Shown in pieces: positions 1-8,665 of a stretch of DNA of 64,000 nucleotides. The notes under the pieces were generated by a model. It saw nothing but the letters and a program-made list of their open reading frames with translations. It was not told the DNA's origin and ran no database searches. Origin of the DNA: Pseudomonas neustonica (GTDB lineage: Bacteria; Pseudomonadota; Gammaproteobacteria; Pseudomonadales; Pseudomonadaceae); assembly GCF_003797945.1 (NCBI RefSeq), contig NZ_RKKU01000007.1, forward strand, positions 62,001 through 126,000. Direction: 5' to 3'. Numbering within the stretch: the stretch's first letter is position 1; each line of letters begins with the position of its first letter. The translations under genes were made by a program, and so were the position numbers.

Positions 1-1
1 C

Positions 2-766
2 AAGTTACGCCCGGATGCAACCGGTGCTCAGTTGCCAGAGGTGTTTGCTGATTTACGCGGGCTCAAGGTAGAGGGGAGCATGGATTGGCGTGAATCGCCT
101 GCGCACAGCGTATTCGACGGCAGCATATCCGCTGACAATATTGGTGAGGTGCTGACTGCCTGGCAATATGCACCGACTATTACCAGCAAGACGTTCTCTA
201 CTCGAGCACAGCTGAACTGGCCCGGTTCGCCAGCCCTTTTCAGCATGCGCCGTTCCTCGGGTAGTCTGGAGCTTGCTGCGCGTGACGGCATGTTGCAGAG
301 TGGCGACAATGGTACGCAGGCTCTGCGCGTTTTTGGTTTGCTCAATTTCAATTCGCTGACACGCCGCCTGCGCCTGGACTTTTCTGACCTGTTCAGCAAA
401 GGCACTGCCTACGATACCCTGGACGGTGCGATCTACGCGGATAACGGCGTGTTGCACAGTGATAAGCCAGTAGTACTGGAAGGTCCTGGGGTTAAAATGC
501 AGTTTGAGGGTAGCCTTGATCTGCGCAGCGATAAGGTGGATATGGGGGTGCTGGTCACGCTACCGGTAACCAACAACCTGCCGCTCGCAGCGCTGCTGGT
601 AGGCGCGCCTCAAGTAGGTGGCGTACTCTTCCTGGCCGACAAGATTCTGGGTGACAAGGTGGCTCGCTTTGCCTCGGTCAAGTACAAGGTCAGCGGTGAC
701 TGGAAACAGCCGGAGGTCGAATTTGATCGTGCCTTTGATGATAAGGCTGCGCTGGAAGAGGATTGA
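2..766 (+). CDS. yhdP: YhdP/AsmA-like envelope protein, C-terminal part
   Basis: The open frame enters from the left edge of the window, so only about the last 254 residues are present. The sequence (beta-rich repeats, the stretch GSLDLRSDKVDMGVLVTLPVTNNLP, and an ending on a short acidic tail) matches the C-terminus of YhdP-type AsmA-like proteins. These are very large, inner-membrane-anchored proteins that span the periplasm and are thought to carry phospholipids to the outer membrane. The following nitrilase-family gene and tldD are the neighbours I recall for this family in Pseudomonas. The TTG at 32 is only an internal codon, because the frame is open upstream to base 2. Confidence 0.82.
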   Translation, partial: KLRPDATGAQLPEVFADLRGLKVEGSMDWRESPAHSVFDGSISADNIGEVLTAWQYAPTITSKTFSTRAQLNWPGSPALFSMRRSSGSLELAARDGMLQSGDNGTQALRVFGLLNFNSLTRRLRLDFSDLFSKGTAYDTLDGAIYADNGVLHSDKPVVLEGPGVKMQFEGSLDLRSDKVDMGVLVTLPVTNNLPLAALLVGAPQVGGVLFLADKILGDKVARFASVKYKVSGDWKQPEVEFDRAFDDKAALEED

Positions 767-819
767 GGTCTCATTCTCATTGCCGCCGTTATTTAACCCA
801 CCCGTAAAAGGTTAGCCCT

Positions 820-1680
820 ATGTCTCGTGTCGCCGCTATTCAGATGACCAGTCAGCCTGATGTGCAGGAAAACCTGCAACAGGCCGCAGGTTTGATTGCT
901 CGCGCCGCAGAGCAGGGGGCCGAGTTGGTTCTGTTGCCAGAGTGTTTTGCTGCCATGGGTAATCGCTCGCTGGTAGCGATCGCCGCCGCCGAGTTTGGTC
1001 CGCAGCGGCCGATTCGTCATTTTCTTGCCGAGCAAGCGCGCGAACACGGTATCTGGTTGGTCGGCGGCAGCCTACCTTTGCCACGCTCAGCAGGCGGCAA
1101 ACCCATGGCGACCCAACTGGTACTCGATGAGCAAGGCATAGAGGTTGCCCGCTACGATAAGCTGCACTTGTTTGATGTGGATGTTAGCGACAGCCACAAG
1201 ACCTACCGCGAGTCGGATGATTACGCTTTTGGTAGTGAGCTGGTTTGCCTGGATTCACCAGTCGGGCGGCTTGGGTTGAGCATTTGTTATGATGTGCGCT
1301 TTCCTGAATTGTATCAGGGGTTGCGTCTGGCTGGCGCTGAGTTGATTGTGGTGCCCGCCGCCTTTACTGCCGTCACCGGGGCCGCGCACTGGGAGATCTT
1401 GTTGCGCGCCCGCGCTGTGGAAACCCAATGTTATGTACTGGCCGCAAATCAAGGCGGTACCCATTACGGAGGACGCCAGACCTTCGGTCACAGCTGTCTT
1501 ATTGATCCCTGGGGCGAGTTGGTATCCGTCTTGCCCGAGGGGCCCGGCATCGTTACCGGCGAGCTTGATCTCGCCTACCTGAGCGAGGTTCGCCAACGCA
1601 TGCCGATAATCGCACACCGCCGTTTTGCACCGCCTGCAGCACCGCAGCCGGTTGCCAAGGAGTCGAGCAAGAATGAGTGA
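820..1680 (+). CDS. Carbon-nitrogen hydrolase (nitrilase family, omega-amidase/NIT-like)
   Basis: A 286-residue member of the nitrilase superfamily. The catalytic triad is visible: Glu41 in LLPECF, Lys114 in YDKLHLFDV and Cys156 in [15 protein letters not shown]. The closest recognisable group is the Nit1/YbeM/omega-amidase branch, cytosolic enzymes that hydrolyse omega-amides such as deaminated glutathione or 2-oxoglutaramate. The exact substrate cannot be told from sequence. It sits between yhdP and tldD, and its stop codon overlaps the tldD start by 8 bases, which suggests co-transcription. The ATG at 820 has an AAGG-type ribosome site (AAAAGG) just upstream. Confidence 0.88.
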   Translation: MSRVAAIQMTSQPDVQENLQQAAGLIARAAEQGAELVLLPECFAAMGNRSLVAIAAAEFGPQRPIRHFLAEQAREHGIWLVGGSLPLPRSAGGKPMATQLVLDEQGIEVARYDKLHLFDVDVSDSHKTYRESDDYAFGSELVCLDSPVGRLGLSICYDVRFPELYQGLRLAGAELIVVPAAFTAVTGAAHWEILLRARAVETQCYVLAANQGGTHYGGRQTFGHSCLIDPWGELVSVLPEGPGIVTGELDLAYLSEVRQRMPIIAHRRFAPPAAPQPVAKESSKNE

Positions 1681-3115
1681 TCTTATCAGCCAAGCCGAAA
1701 ATGCCCTGCTGCGTCCCGCCGACCTGACGCCCGATGCCGTCGCCAGCGTGTTGGGCACGTTGGTCGCGGCGCCCGGCGTAGACGCCGCTGACCTTTACTT
1801 CCAGCATCAGATCAGCGAATCCTGGGTTTTGGAAGACGGTATCGTCAAGGATGGCAGCTTCCACGTCGATCAGGGGGTTGGTGTGCGTGCGTTGTCCGGG
1901 GAAAAAACCGGCTTTGCCTACAGTAACGATATTCGCTTGGCTGCTCTCAGTCAGGCAGCTGGTGCGGCGCGCTCGATTGCCCGTGCCGGTCAGACTGGCA
2001 CCGTCCAGGCCTGGAAGCGTCCCGCCTTTACCTCGCTTTATGTGGCAGATAACCCGTTGGAAGTCATGGCGCAGGCTGACAAAGTCGCATTCCTGCAACG
2101 TATTGATGCCTACACCCGTAGCCTTGATTCGCGCATCACCCAGGTCAGCGTCAGCATGAGTGGCGTGCACGACACCATCATGGTCGCCGCCAGTGACGGT
2201 ACGTGGGCTGGTGATATTCGCCCGCTGGTGCGCCTCAATGTTAGCGTTATCATTGAACACAACGGTCGTCGCGAGCGCGGTAGCTCAGGTGGTGGTGGAC
2301 GCACCGATTACCGCTATTTTGAAACAGAAGAGCGCGCTCTGGCATACGCCCGAGAAGCGGTGCGACAGGCTAACGTCAATCTGCAGGCGATTGCTGCACC
2401 GGCGGGTAGTATGCCGGTGGTAATGGGCCCAGGTTGGTCCGGTGTGCTCCTGCATGAAGCGGTCGGCCACGGTTTGGAAGGCGACTTCAATCGCAAGGGC
2501 AGCTCTGCCTATAGCGGTCGCGTGGGCGAGAAAGTCGCTTCCAGTTTGTGCACCATAGTTGACGATGGCACCTTGCCCGGTCGCCGCGGATCACTGTCGA
2601 TGGATGATGAGGGGCAGCCTACCAACTGCACCACCTTGATCGAAAACGGCATTCTCAAGGGCTATATGCAGGATAAGTTGAATGCGCGCTTGATGGGCGT
2701 ACCCGCGACCGGTAACGGCCGCCGCGAATCCTATGCGCACCTGCCCATGCCGCGTATGACCAATACCTATATGTTGGCGGGTGAAAGCGATCCGCAAGAC
2801 ATTATCGCCTCGGTAAAAAAAGGCATCTATTGCGCTAATTTGGGCGGTGGTCAGGTCGACATCACCAGCGGCAAGTTCGTGTTTTCCACTAGCGAGGCGT
2901 ACCTGATTGAGGACGGTAAAATTACCGCTCCGGTCAAAGGCGCCACGCTGATTGGCAACGGACCGGAGGTGATGAACCGGGTGTCCATGGTAGGGCATGA
3001 CCTTGAGCTGGATACCGGCGTTGGTGTCTGCGGCAAGGACGGGCAGTCGGTACCTGTAGGCGTAGGGCAGCCGACGCTGAAGATAGATCAGATTACGGTC
3101 GGCGGAACCGGCTAA
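1673..3115 (+). CDS. tldD: Metalloprotease TldD
   Basis: A 480-residue protein with the usual TldD length. The zinc motif HEAVGH, with a following Glu, starts near residue 261. The C-terminal half carries the glycine-rich TldD/PmbA beta segments ([19 protein letters not shown]). TldD pairs with TldE (PmbA) to form a cytosolic heterodimeric protease that degrades unfolded peptides and matures some RiPPs and antitoxins. The chosen ATG at 1673 overlaps the preceding stop and gives the expected N-terminus. An ATG 48 bases upstream is in frame but would add an unrelated basic leader. No TldE gene is visible in this window. Confidence 0.95.
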   Translation: MSDLISQAENALLRPADLTPDAVASVLGTLVAAPGVDAADLYFQHQISESWVLEDGIVKDGSFHVDQGVGVRALSGEKTGFAYSNDIRLAALSQAAGAARSIARAGQTGTVQAWKRPAFTSLYVADNPLEVMAQADKVAFLQRIDAYTRSLDSRITQVSVSMSGVHDTIMVAASDGTWAGDIRPLVRLNVSVIIEHNGRRERGSSGGGGRTDYRYFETEERALAYAREAVRQANVNLQAIAAPAGSMPVVMGPGWSGVLLHEAVGHGLEGDFNRKGSSAYSGRVGEKVASSLCTIVDDGTLPGRRGSLSMDDEGQPTNCTTLIENGILKGYMQDKLNARLMGVPATGNGRRESYAHLPMPRMTNTYMLAGESDPQDIIASVKKGIYCANLGGGQVDITSGKFVFSTSEAYLIEDGKITAPVKGATLIGNGPEVMNRVSMVGHDLELDTGVGVCGKDGQSVPVGVGQPTLKIDQITVGGTG

Positions 3116-3127
3116 GGCGGCGCAGGA

Positions 3128-3258
3128 GCTACAAGCTACAAGCCAGATTTTGTGGTGTTCAGGCGTGCGGTGTAACTATGTTAACCGTGTTACGCGCATT
3201 AAAAGCCACCCACCCACCCACGCGGGTGTCTTGTCGCTTATGGCTTGAAGCTTGCCGC
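3128..3258. repeat. Bipartite heptamer repeat locus A (CAAGCYR / inverted)
   Basis: Left arm at 3128-3144 holds AGCTACAAGCTACAAGCC, a 7-bp periodicity. Right arm at 3236-3258 holds GCTTATGGCTTGAAGCTTG, the reverse-complement type of the same heptamer. About 90 unrelated bases lie between the arms. The locus fills the gap between the convergent tldD and asparaginase genes. The same element occurs at three other intergenic sites in this window (25.8, 40.5-40.8 and 54.2-54.4 kb). Confidence 0.7.
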
Positions 3259-3259
3259 T

Positions 3260-3276
3260 GCGCGCCGAAGGCGCGC
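3260..3276 (-). terminator. Hairpin without U-tract after the asparaginase gene
   Basis: GCGCGCC and GGCGCGC form a perfect 7-bp stem with a GAA loop, directly adjoining the asparaginase stop codon. No run of T follows in either direction, so it may be an mRNA 3' end stabiliser or a Rho-assisted terminator. Confidence 0.4.
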
Positions 3277-3759
3277 CTAGCATCCCTCAAATCGTGCGGC
3301 GAGCCGGTTCTTGCGGACCTGATCAACCGGGAATACTCGGCCACTCATGGCGACATATACGCCGTGCGGCATGCAGTTGAGTGCACCGACGGCTAAACCC
3401 AGATTGAACAGGGCGTCAGAATCGCGAAAGCGGGCTGGTTGCATGGCGCCGGTCAGCACTATTACCTTGCCATCGATATCGGCCAGTCCTGCGCCAGTGA
3501 CCGTCATGGTGTCTGTGCCGTGAGTAATCAGGATATGCTCATGTGGGCAGGTACTTACCTTGTCGTGAATGAGTTGCCGATCAAGGTCATCCAGTTCCAG
3601 GCTGTCCTTTCTGGTCAAGGATTCGATGTTATAGTCAAAACCAACCTGTGCTTGTTGCAATAGCTCGCCGACGACAGGTTCGCCTATCTGGTAGTCGCTG
3701 AGCGCATCAAAGTAAACTTTGTCCAGCGTGCCACCGGTGCTGAAAATTTGTACAAACAT
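3277..3759 (-). CDS. Half-length asparaginase (N-terminal domain only)
   Basis: 160 residues that match only the N-terminal domain of L-asparaginases. Both threonine motifs are present: STGGTLDK near residue 7, and HGTDTM near residue 80 followed by GLADIDGKVIVLTGAMQPARF. Ordinary asparaginases are about 330 residues, and the C-terminal domain is absent here with no trace downstream. I recall standalone proteins of this length in pseudomonads, so this is probably not a truncation. Whether it hydrolyses asparagine cannot be said. Start ATG at 3759 has AGGAA upstream. It is divergent from the GIY-YIG gene. Confidence 0.8.
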   Translation of the reverse strand: MFVQIFSTGGTLDKVYFDALSDYQIGEPVVGELLQQAQVGFDYNIESLTRKDSLELDDLDRQLIHDKVSTCPHEHILITHGTDTMTVTGAGLADIDGKVIVLTGAMQPARFRDSDALFNLGLAVGALNCMPHGVYVAMSGRVFPVDQVRKNRLAARFEGC

Positions 3760-3790
3760 AGTGGTTCATTCCTGAAGATGCTGTTTGATC

Positions 3791-4189
3791 ATGTCTGCCA
3801 ATAATACTGCCACCACTGAGAAGCAGGGGAAAGCACCCGATGCGCTTGCCTCACGGCAATGGTGGGTATACATGGTGCGAGCGGAAAATGGCCATCTGTA
3901 CACGGGGATCAGTACAGATCCCGAGCGCCGTTTTCGGGATCACCAGCGCGGCAAAGGTGCACGCTTTTTCAATCGCAGCCCGGCTAGCGCATTGGTCTGG
4001 TGGCGGCGCTGCGAAGGGCACGGTGATGCGCTGCGCCAGGAGCTGTCGACCAAGGCGTTGACGAAGAAGGCCAAAGAGCGACTCATCAGTCAGTTCGATA
4101 GCGCTTCATCATTGCTTGTGAAGGCCTGTGCACTGTCATCCGCAGAGGCTAAGCTGAGCGCAAACCAATCGGAGGCTCAGCATGAATGA
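3791..4189 (+). CDS. GIY-YIG domain protein (UPF0213/YhbQ-like)
   Basis: 132 residues. After a 20-residue polar leader comes WWVYMVRAENGHLYTGISTD and then RRFRDH, the compact GIY-YIG fold of the YhbQ/UPF0213 family, which are small nuclease-like proteins. A C-terminal extension of about 30 residues is low in motifs. ATG at 3791 is preferred over the in-frame TTG two codons upstream. Its stop overlaps the next gene by 8 bases, suggesting translational coupling to the glutathione S-transferase. Confidence 0.85.
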   Translation: MSANNTATTEKQGKAPDALASRQWWVYMVRAENGHLYTGISTDPERRFRDHQRGKGARFFNRSPASALVWWRRCEGHGDALRQELSTKALTKKAKERLISQFDSASSLLVKACALSSAEAKLSANQSEAQHE

Positions 4190-5117
4190 ATTGATTCTGC
4201 ACCACTATCCGCAATCCCCGTTCGCCGAAAAGGCGCGTTTGATGCTGGGTTTCAAGGGGCTGTCCTGGCGGTCAGTGATGATTCCAGCGGTGATGCCCAA
4301 GCCCGACCTCACCGCCTTGACGGGTGGCTATCGGCGCACCCCGGTCATGCAGGTGGGCGCTGATATCTACTGTGATACGGCGATGATCGCTCGTCGTCTG
4401 GAGCAAGAGAAGGTTGCGCCCGCACTCATCCCTGAGGGCCGCGAAGCAGCAGCCGTGGGCTTGGCGCAGTTCGCCGATCAGGTTCTGTTTCAGCACGCCG
4501 TTGCCATCAACTTCCAGCCCAAAGGGTTGGCCGCGCGTTTTGCCGGTTTGCCTGAGCAAGTCGTGCAGGGTTTTATGGCTGATCGCAAGGCGTTGTTTGA
4601 GAAGGGGACTGCCAACCGTCTGGATAGTGCAGTGGCGCTATCGCAGTGGCCCGCGTTGTTGAGCCGCCTGGAGACTCAATTGCAGCGTGATGGTGACTTC
4701 CTGCTCGGTGACGCTCCCTGTATTGCCGATTTTGCGCACTATCATGCGCTCTGGTTTGTTGGCAGTAATGCGGCGGTAGCTGACGCACTGGCCGGGTATC
4801 CGGCGGTTAACAGCTGGATGCAGCGCATGGCTGATATCGGTCATGGCGTTGCCAGCGAGCTTAGTGCCGAAGAGGCTCTGCGCATTGCCAAGGAAGCCAC
4901 GCCAGCTGAGCTGCCGTCTAACCCTATTACCAGCCCCGGCAGTTTTGCTCTTGGTCAGGCTGTCACGGTCAGCGCAGTTGATTATGGTGCAGATGAAGTG
5001 GCTGGCACCCTGGTATTCGAGGGCGCTGAAGAAATCATTATCGCCCGTGAGGATGATCGTGTCGGTCTGGTGCACGTTCACTTTCCGCGCTACGGCTACG
5101 CCATCAAAGCGGCCTGA
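4182..5117 (+). CDS. Glutathione S-transferase family protein with extra C-terminal domain
   Basis: 311 residues. The N-terminal thioredoxin-like domain opens with LILHHYPQSPFAEKARLML, and the Ser/Cys-type active-site loop lies in SPFAEK. A helical GST C-domain follows (LGDAPCIADFAHYHALWFVG). The last 80 residues, beyond the usual end of about 210-220, form an additional beta-rich segment. Such long GSTs are common in proteobacteria and their substrates are mostly unknown. It is translationally coupled to the preceding GIY-YIG gene and is followed by a classical terminator. Confidence 0.82.
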   Translation: MNELILHHYPQSPFAEKARLMLGFKGLSWRSVMIPAVMPKPDLTALTGGYRRTPVMQVGADIYCDTAMIARRLEQEKVAPALIPEGREAAAVGLAQFADQVLFQHAVAINFQPKGLAARFAGLPEQVVQGFMADRKALFEKGTANRLDSAVALSQWPALLSRLETQLQRDGDFLLGDAPCIADFAHYHALWFVGSNAAVADALAGYPAVNSWMQRMADIGHGVASELSAEEALRIAKEATPAELPSNPITSPGSFALGQAVTVSAVDYGADEVAGTLVFEGAEEIIIAREDDRVGLVHVHFPRYGYAIKAA

Positions 5118-5148
5118 TCTGACCCGCAGCAGGCTACTTGTTTGCAAG

Positions 5149-5179
5149 GCCGCCAGGAACTGCTCTGGCGGCTTTTTTT
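5149..5179 (+). terminator. Rho-independent terminator after the GST gene
   Basis: GCCGCCAG (5149-5156) pairs with CTGGCGGC (5165-5172) around an 8-base loop, followed by seven T. It lies 32 bases past the stop codon. It is one of only two strong hairpins in this window with a good U-tract. Confidence 0.92.
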
Positions 5180-5237
5180 GTGCGTGCGATACAGGTCTTT
5201 GGTGCTTGGCTGCGCTGCCATTGTTTCCTGCCTGAAC

Positions 5238-5843
5238 TCAGGATTCGCAGGGCATTGCGCAGTACCCTGGCGTTGCCTCAACCCTGGAGAGCCATGCTCT
5301 TATGGCCGGATAATTAGTCAGTTCAAAGCCGCCTTCCGGCGCGACGTGGGTGTAGGCATACAGACTGAGGTCCGCGATGCTTAGCTGGTCGCCGACCAGG
5401 TATTCGGTTTGTTGTAACTGCTGTTCCATTACTTGCAAGGCTCGATGGCCGCCGGGCTGCTTGGCGTGATATTCCGCTCGGCGCTCTTCTGGCAAGCCAA
5501 GATAGCAGGCGATAAAGCGTGCTACCGCGATGTAGGGCTCGTGACTGTATTGTTCAAAAAACTGCCATTGCAGTACTTTGGCCAACGTAAAATTGTCTTG
5601 CGGGAGGAGTGCGGAGCCGCTGGCTAGATAATTGAGTATCGCGTTGGACTCGCTGAGTGTGCGCCCATCATTCAATTCAAGTAACGGAACCTTGGCATTG
5701 GGATTGAGGATTAGAAATCCGGGTGTACGGGTTTCTTCGCGCAAAATATCAACATGCACCCACTCATGTTCAAGCTGCAACAGATGGCATAACAGCTTGA
5801 GTTTGTAACAGTTGCCAGACTTCAGGTCGCCATAGATTTTCAT
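5238..5843 (-). CDS. Glutathione S-transferase
   Basis: 201 residues, the standard cytosolic GST length. The N-terminal glutathione-binding domain shows NPNAKVPLLELNDGRTLSESNAIL, in which the cis-proline (KVP) and the E-S pair contact glutathione. The C-domain shows LVGDQLSIADLSLYAYTHVA, the N-capping box and hydrophobic staple of GSTs. It is encoded after the RDD protein with a 4-base ATGA overlap, so the two are probably co-transcribed. Substrate unknown. Confidence 0.88.
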   Translation of the reverse strand: MKIYGDLKSGNCYKLKLLCHLLQLEHEWVHVDILREETRTPGFLILNPNAKVPLLELNDGRTLSESNAILNYLASGSALLPQDNFTLAKVLQWQFFEQYSHEPYIAVARFIACYLGLPEERRAEYHAKQPGGHRALQVMEQQLQQTEYLVGDQLSIADLSLYAYTHVAPEGGFELTNYPAIRAWLSRVEATPGYCAMPCES

Positions 5844-6319
5844 GCCTGCTCCGGTACGCCTGCGCGCATAGTTGCGTCATCCTGCCTACCGGCAATGACC
5901 ACGGTTCCTGCCAATTTGTCGTGCCAGCCCTGCTTGCGCTTGTCGAAAGCGACCCATAGCAAACCCAGGCAAAACGGGACGGTAGCAACAAAGTAGCCCA
6001 GATAGCGGATGATCAGTTGGCCGGTGCCCGGCGGCTGGAATGTGCGGGCGTCGACCACCCGAGCATGCACCGCCATTTTGCCTGGCGTCGCCTGTTTGGC
6101 CCTCCAGAACAGGATGACGGCTATGGCTGGCAGTATCCAGGTGAGTATAACGTCCGCCAGGCCGTCGACCGGAGGTGACTGGTAGGGGTCAAAGTAGGCC
6201 CAGCCATAGAAGTACACCAGCAGAGGCGTTATCAGCAGCATCATCCATAGAGTATCGATTAGACTGGCGAGAGTGCGCAGCCAAAAACCGATGTAACGCA
6301 CTTGAGTATTTGTTTGCAT
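5840..6319 (-). CDS. RDD family inner-membrane protein
   Basis: 159 residues from ATG 6319 (MQTNTQVRYIGFWLRT). The frame extends 21 codons upstream without resembling the family. RDD domain features are visible: an Arg-x-Leu-Ala-Ser-x-Ile-Asp stretch in the first helix, hydrophobic segments near residues 17-36, 55-70 and 115-135, and the closing AFDKRKQGWHDKLAGTVVI motif. RDD proteins are small membrane proteins, some of them linked to ion or compatible-solute transport. This one's function is unknown. It overlaps the GST start by 4 bases. Confidence 0.85.
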   Translation of the reverse strand: MQTNTQVRYIGFWLRTLASLIDTLWMMLLITPLLVYFYGWAYFDPYQSPPVDGLADVILTWILPAIAVILFWRAKQATPGKMAVHARVVDARTFQPPGTGQLIIRYLGYFVATVPFCLGLLWVAFDKRKQGWHDKLAGTVVIAGRQDDATMRAGVPEQA

Positions 6320-6657
6320 GAACGCGGATTCCTTACGACCTGCTAAGTGGGACAGCGTATTCTGCGCAGAGAATCCTGTCATCTACTAGCTCGGTGATAC
6401 GTCACGACGTTGCTCAATCCTATCCGCTCGACCAAGGTTGGGCTGATGCTGCGCGATTCACCTTGATTGCGATCTAACTTCTGAGATTGCTGCATACAAG
6501 GCATCCCATACGTGCGTGGTGCTCTGTGCCGTTAGCCCCTTAACCCTGCAGTGTGCAGGGCTGAATCGCCTCAAGGTTAGGCGTATGCTGTGGCTCAAAC
6601 CTAGCGCGTAGTCTGGAACCTCTGGCTGTCGCAGCCTCACTTATATGCGGGGGACGT

Positions 6658-7611
6658 GTGGATAATATTATTCAGGTCAACGAGTTGACCAAAACCTATG
6701 AATCTGGCTTCCAGGCGCTCAAGGGCGTGAGTCTGAGTATCCGGCGCGGTGAGATTTTTGCTTTGCTGGGCCCGAACGGTGCGGGTAAAACCACCTTGAT
6801 CAGTATCGTCTGTGGTTTGGTCAATGCCAGTAGCGGCAGTGTCTTGATCGATGGGCATGACAACGTACGTGATTACCGCAAGGCGCGCAGCAAGATTGGG
6901 CTGGTACCGCAAGAACTGACCAACAATATGTTCGATAGCGTATGGTCGACCCTCAAGCTCAGCCGTGGCCTGTTCGGCAAGCCGCGTAATGACGCCCTGC
7001 TGGAAGAGATACTGCGGGAATTGTCATTGTGGGATAAGCGAAACGATCGGATCATGGATCTTTCCGGTGGCATGAAGCGCCGGGTGCTGATTGCCAAGGC
7101 GCTGTCGCATGAGCCTGATGTGCTGTTTCTGGATGAGCCGACCGCGGGCGTTGATGTGGAGCTGCGCCGCGACATGTGGAATACCGTGCGCCGCCTGCAG
7201 CAGCGTGGCGTCACCATCATCCTCACTACGCACTATATTGAAGAGGCCGAGGAGATGGCCGATCGTATTGGTGTTATCAGTCAGGGTGAGTTGATTCTGA
7301 TCGAGGGTAAGGACAAGCTGATGCAGCAGTTGGGTACCAAGCAGCTGTCGATTCAGCTGCAATCACCCCTCGAAATACTCCCCGAAAGCCTGCGCAGCGA
7401 CGCGTTAGCACTATCGGCAGATGGCTATGCGCTGGTCTATACCTTTGACGCCCAATGCGAGCAGACGGGTATCGCCGAGTTGCTGAAAAAACTCGATCAG
7501 GCGGGTATTGAAGTCAAGGACCTGCATTCAAGCCAGAGCTCGCTGGAAGATATCTTTGTCAATCTGGTGCATGAACGCCGCGATGCAAAACGTGCAGGAG
7601 GTGCGCAATGA
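6658..7611 (+). CDS. yadG: ABC transporter ATP-binding protein (YadG-like)
   Basis: 317 residues, starting at a GTG with a G-rich ribosome site. Walker [11 protein letters not shown] is near residue 39, the signature LSGGMKRR near 135, Walker B VLFLDEP near 155, and the switch His in [10 protein letters not shown] near 195. The C-terminal 80 residues fit the DrrA/YadG-type extension. It is the cytosolic motor of an ABC-2 exporter together with the next gene, whose start overlaps its stop by 4 bases. The cargo is unknown. Confidence 0.9.
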   Translation: MDNIIQVNELTKTYESGFQALKGVSLSIRRGEIFALLGPNGAGKTTLISIVCGLVNASSGSVLIDGHDNVRDYRKARSKIGLVPQELTNNMFDSVWSTLKLSRGLFGKPRNDALLEEILRELSLWDKRNDRIMDLSGGMKRRVLIAKALSHEPDVLFLDEPTAGVDVELRRDMWNTVRRLQQRGVTIILTTHYIEEAEEMADRIGVISQGELILIEGKDKLMQQLGTKQLSIQLQSPLEILPESLRSDALALSADGYALVYTFDAQCEQTGIAELLKKLDQAGIEVKDLHSSQSSLEDIFVNLVHERRDAKRAGGAQ

Positions 7612-8369
7612 ACTTTTATGGTGTTCGCGCTATTTACCAGTCGGAAATGGCGCGCATGTTGCGCACGACGCTGCAAAGTATAGCCTCTCCGGTTATCTCT
7701 ACGTCGCTGTACTTTATTGTCTTTGGCGCGGCGATTGGTACACGGATGACCGAAGTAGACGGTGTCAGTTATGGCGCCTTCATCATCCCCGGCCTCATCA
7801 TGCTGATGCTGTTGAACGAGAGTATTTCGAACGCGTCCTTCGGCATTTATATGCCAAAGTTCACCGGGACGATTTATGAGGTTTTGTCGGCACCAGTGTC
7901 GCCGTTGGAAATCGTGGTTGGTTATGTCGGTGCGGCTGCAACCAAATCAGTGCTGCTGGGCTTGCTGGTATTACTGACAGCGCGCCTGTTTGTTGACTAT
8001 GAAATCCAGCATCCGCTGTGGATGTTAGGGTTTCTGGTGCTTACCGCCGTGACTTTTAGTCTGTTTGGTTTTGTTATTGGGGTATGGGCTGACGGCTTTG
8101 AGAAGTTGCAGATCATCCCGTTGATGATTGTTACACCGCTGGCTTTTTTGGGTGGCAGTTTTTACTCCATCACCATGCTGCCACCGTTCTGGCAGACAGT
8201 GACCCTGTTTAATCCGGTGGTTTATCTGATCAGCGGGTTTCGCTGGAGCTTTTACGGCGCAGCGGACGTGCATATTGCCGTCAGTCTGGGTATGACGCTG
8301 GTATTCCTCAGTATCTGCCTGGTGCTTGTCTGGTGGATATTCCGCACAGGGTACAAGCTCAAGCCTTGA
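7608..8369 (+). CDS. yadH: ABC-2 type permease (YadH-like)
   Basis: 253 residues with about six hydrophobic segments and the ABC-2 permease pattern, including the late conserved stretch [20 protein letters not shown], typical of YadH/NodJ-like permeases. It forms the membrane part of an exporter with the upstream ATPase (ATGA overlap). Length matches YadH of enterobacteria. No substrate can be inferred. It lies upstream of the pel genes but is separated from them by almost 300 bases of regulatory sequence, so it is probably not part of the pel operon. Confidence 0.9.
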   Translation: MNFYGVRAIYQSEMARMLRTTLQSIASPVISTSLYFIVFGAAIGTRMTEVDGVSYGAFIIPGLIMLMLLNESISNASFGIYMPKFTGTIYEVLSAPVSPLEIVVGYVGAAATKSVLLGLLVLLTARLFVDYEIQHPLWMLGFLVLTAVTFSLFGFVIGVWADGFEKLQIIPLMIVTPLAFLGGSFYSITMLPPFWQTVTLFNPVVYLISGFRWSFYGAADVHIAVSLGMTLVFLSICLVLVWWIFRTGYKLKP

Positions 8370-8665
8370 GCCGTGGATAGTGCGCTGGCGCTGACCATTC
8401 TTTTTTCTTGCGGCCTTTGCACAGGCCGCAAGCCATCTTCGAACGCATCTTTGGCTGTCTTTGCGGGCCACTCCATGTCTCTCCATGCCAACATATTGAC
8501 GTCGATTGATCGCTCTTTGAGCTTTCGTCAATATGCTGGTATGGTGGCTTATCGATATTAGTGAATGATTCGCTAATGTAGTTGACTTGGACATAAACAC
8601 ATGCGGCTGTCGGTTCTGCTCCCGATGCCTTGTCAGGCGAACGGAATCGCGCGAGGAGTATCTTG
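8370..8665. other. Intergenic region upstream of pel with several inverted repeats
   Basis: About 296 bases without a convincing gene. It holds an imperfect hairpin around 8407-8432 (CTTGCGGCC / GGCCGCAAG), a perfect 10-bp inverted repeat at 8492-8501 / 8526-8535, and a near-palindrome at 8557-8577. The layout looks like the control region of the pel operon. Confidence 0.55.
8487..8540 (+). promoter_or_regulatory. Candidate FleQ-type operator pair upstream of pelA
   Basis: From memory, the FleQ consensus is roughly GTCANTAAATTGAC. GCCAACATATTGAC (8487-8500) agrees at 11 of 14 positions with GTCAATAAATTGAC. GTCAATATGCTGGT (8527-8540) agrees at 9 of 14, mainly in its left half. Their cores form the perfect inverted repeat CATATTGACG / CGTCAATATG. 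In P. aeruginosa FleQ, with FleN and c-di-GMP, controls pel through two such boxes. The assignment here is by motif similarity only. Confidence 0.45.

Noticed and set aside
8407..8432. Intrinsic terminator after the yadH-like gene
   Set aside because: The CTTGCGGCC / GGCCGCAAG stem has its T run before the stem on the plus strand, not after it, so it is not a standard terminator in either direction.
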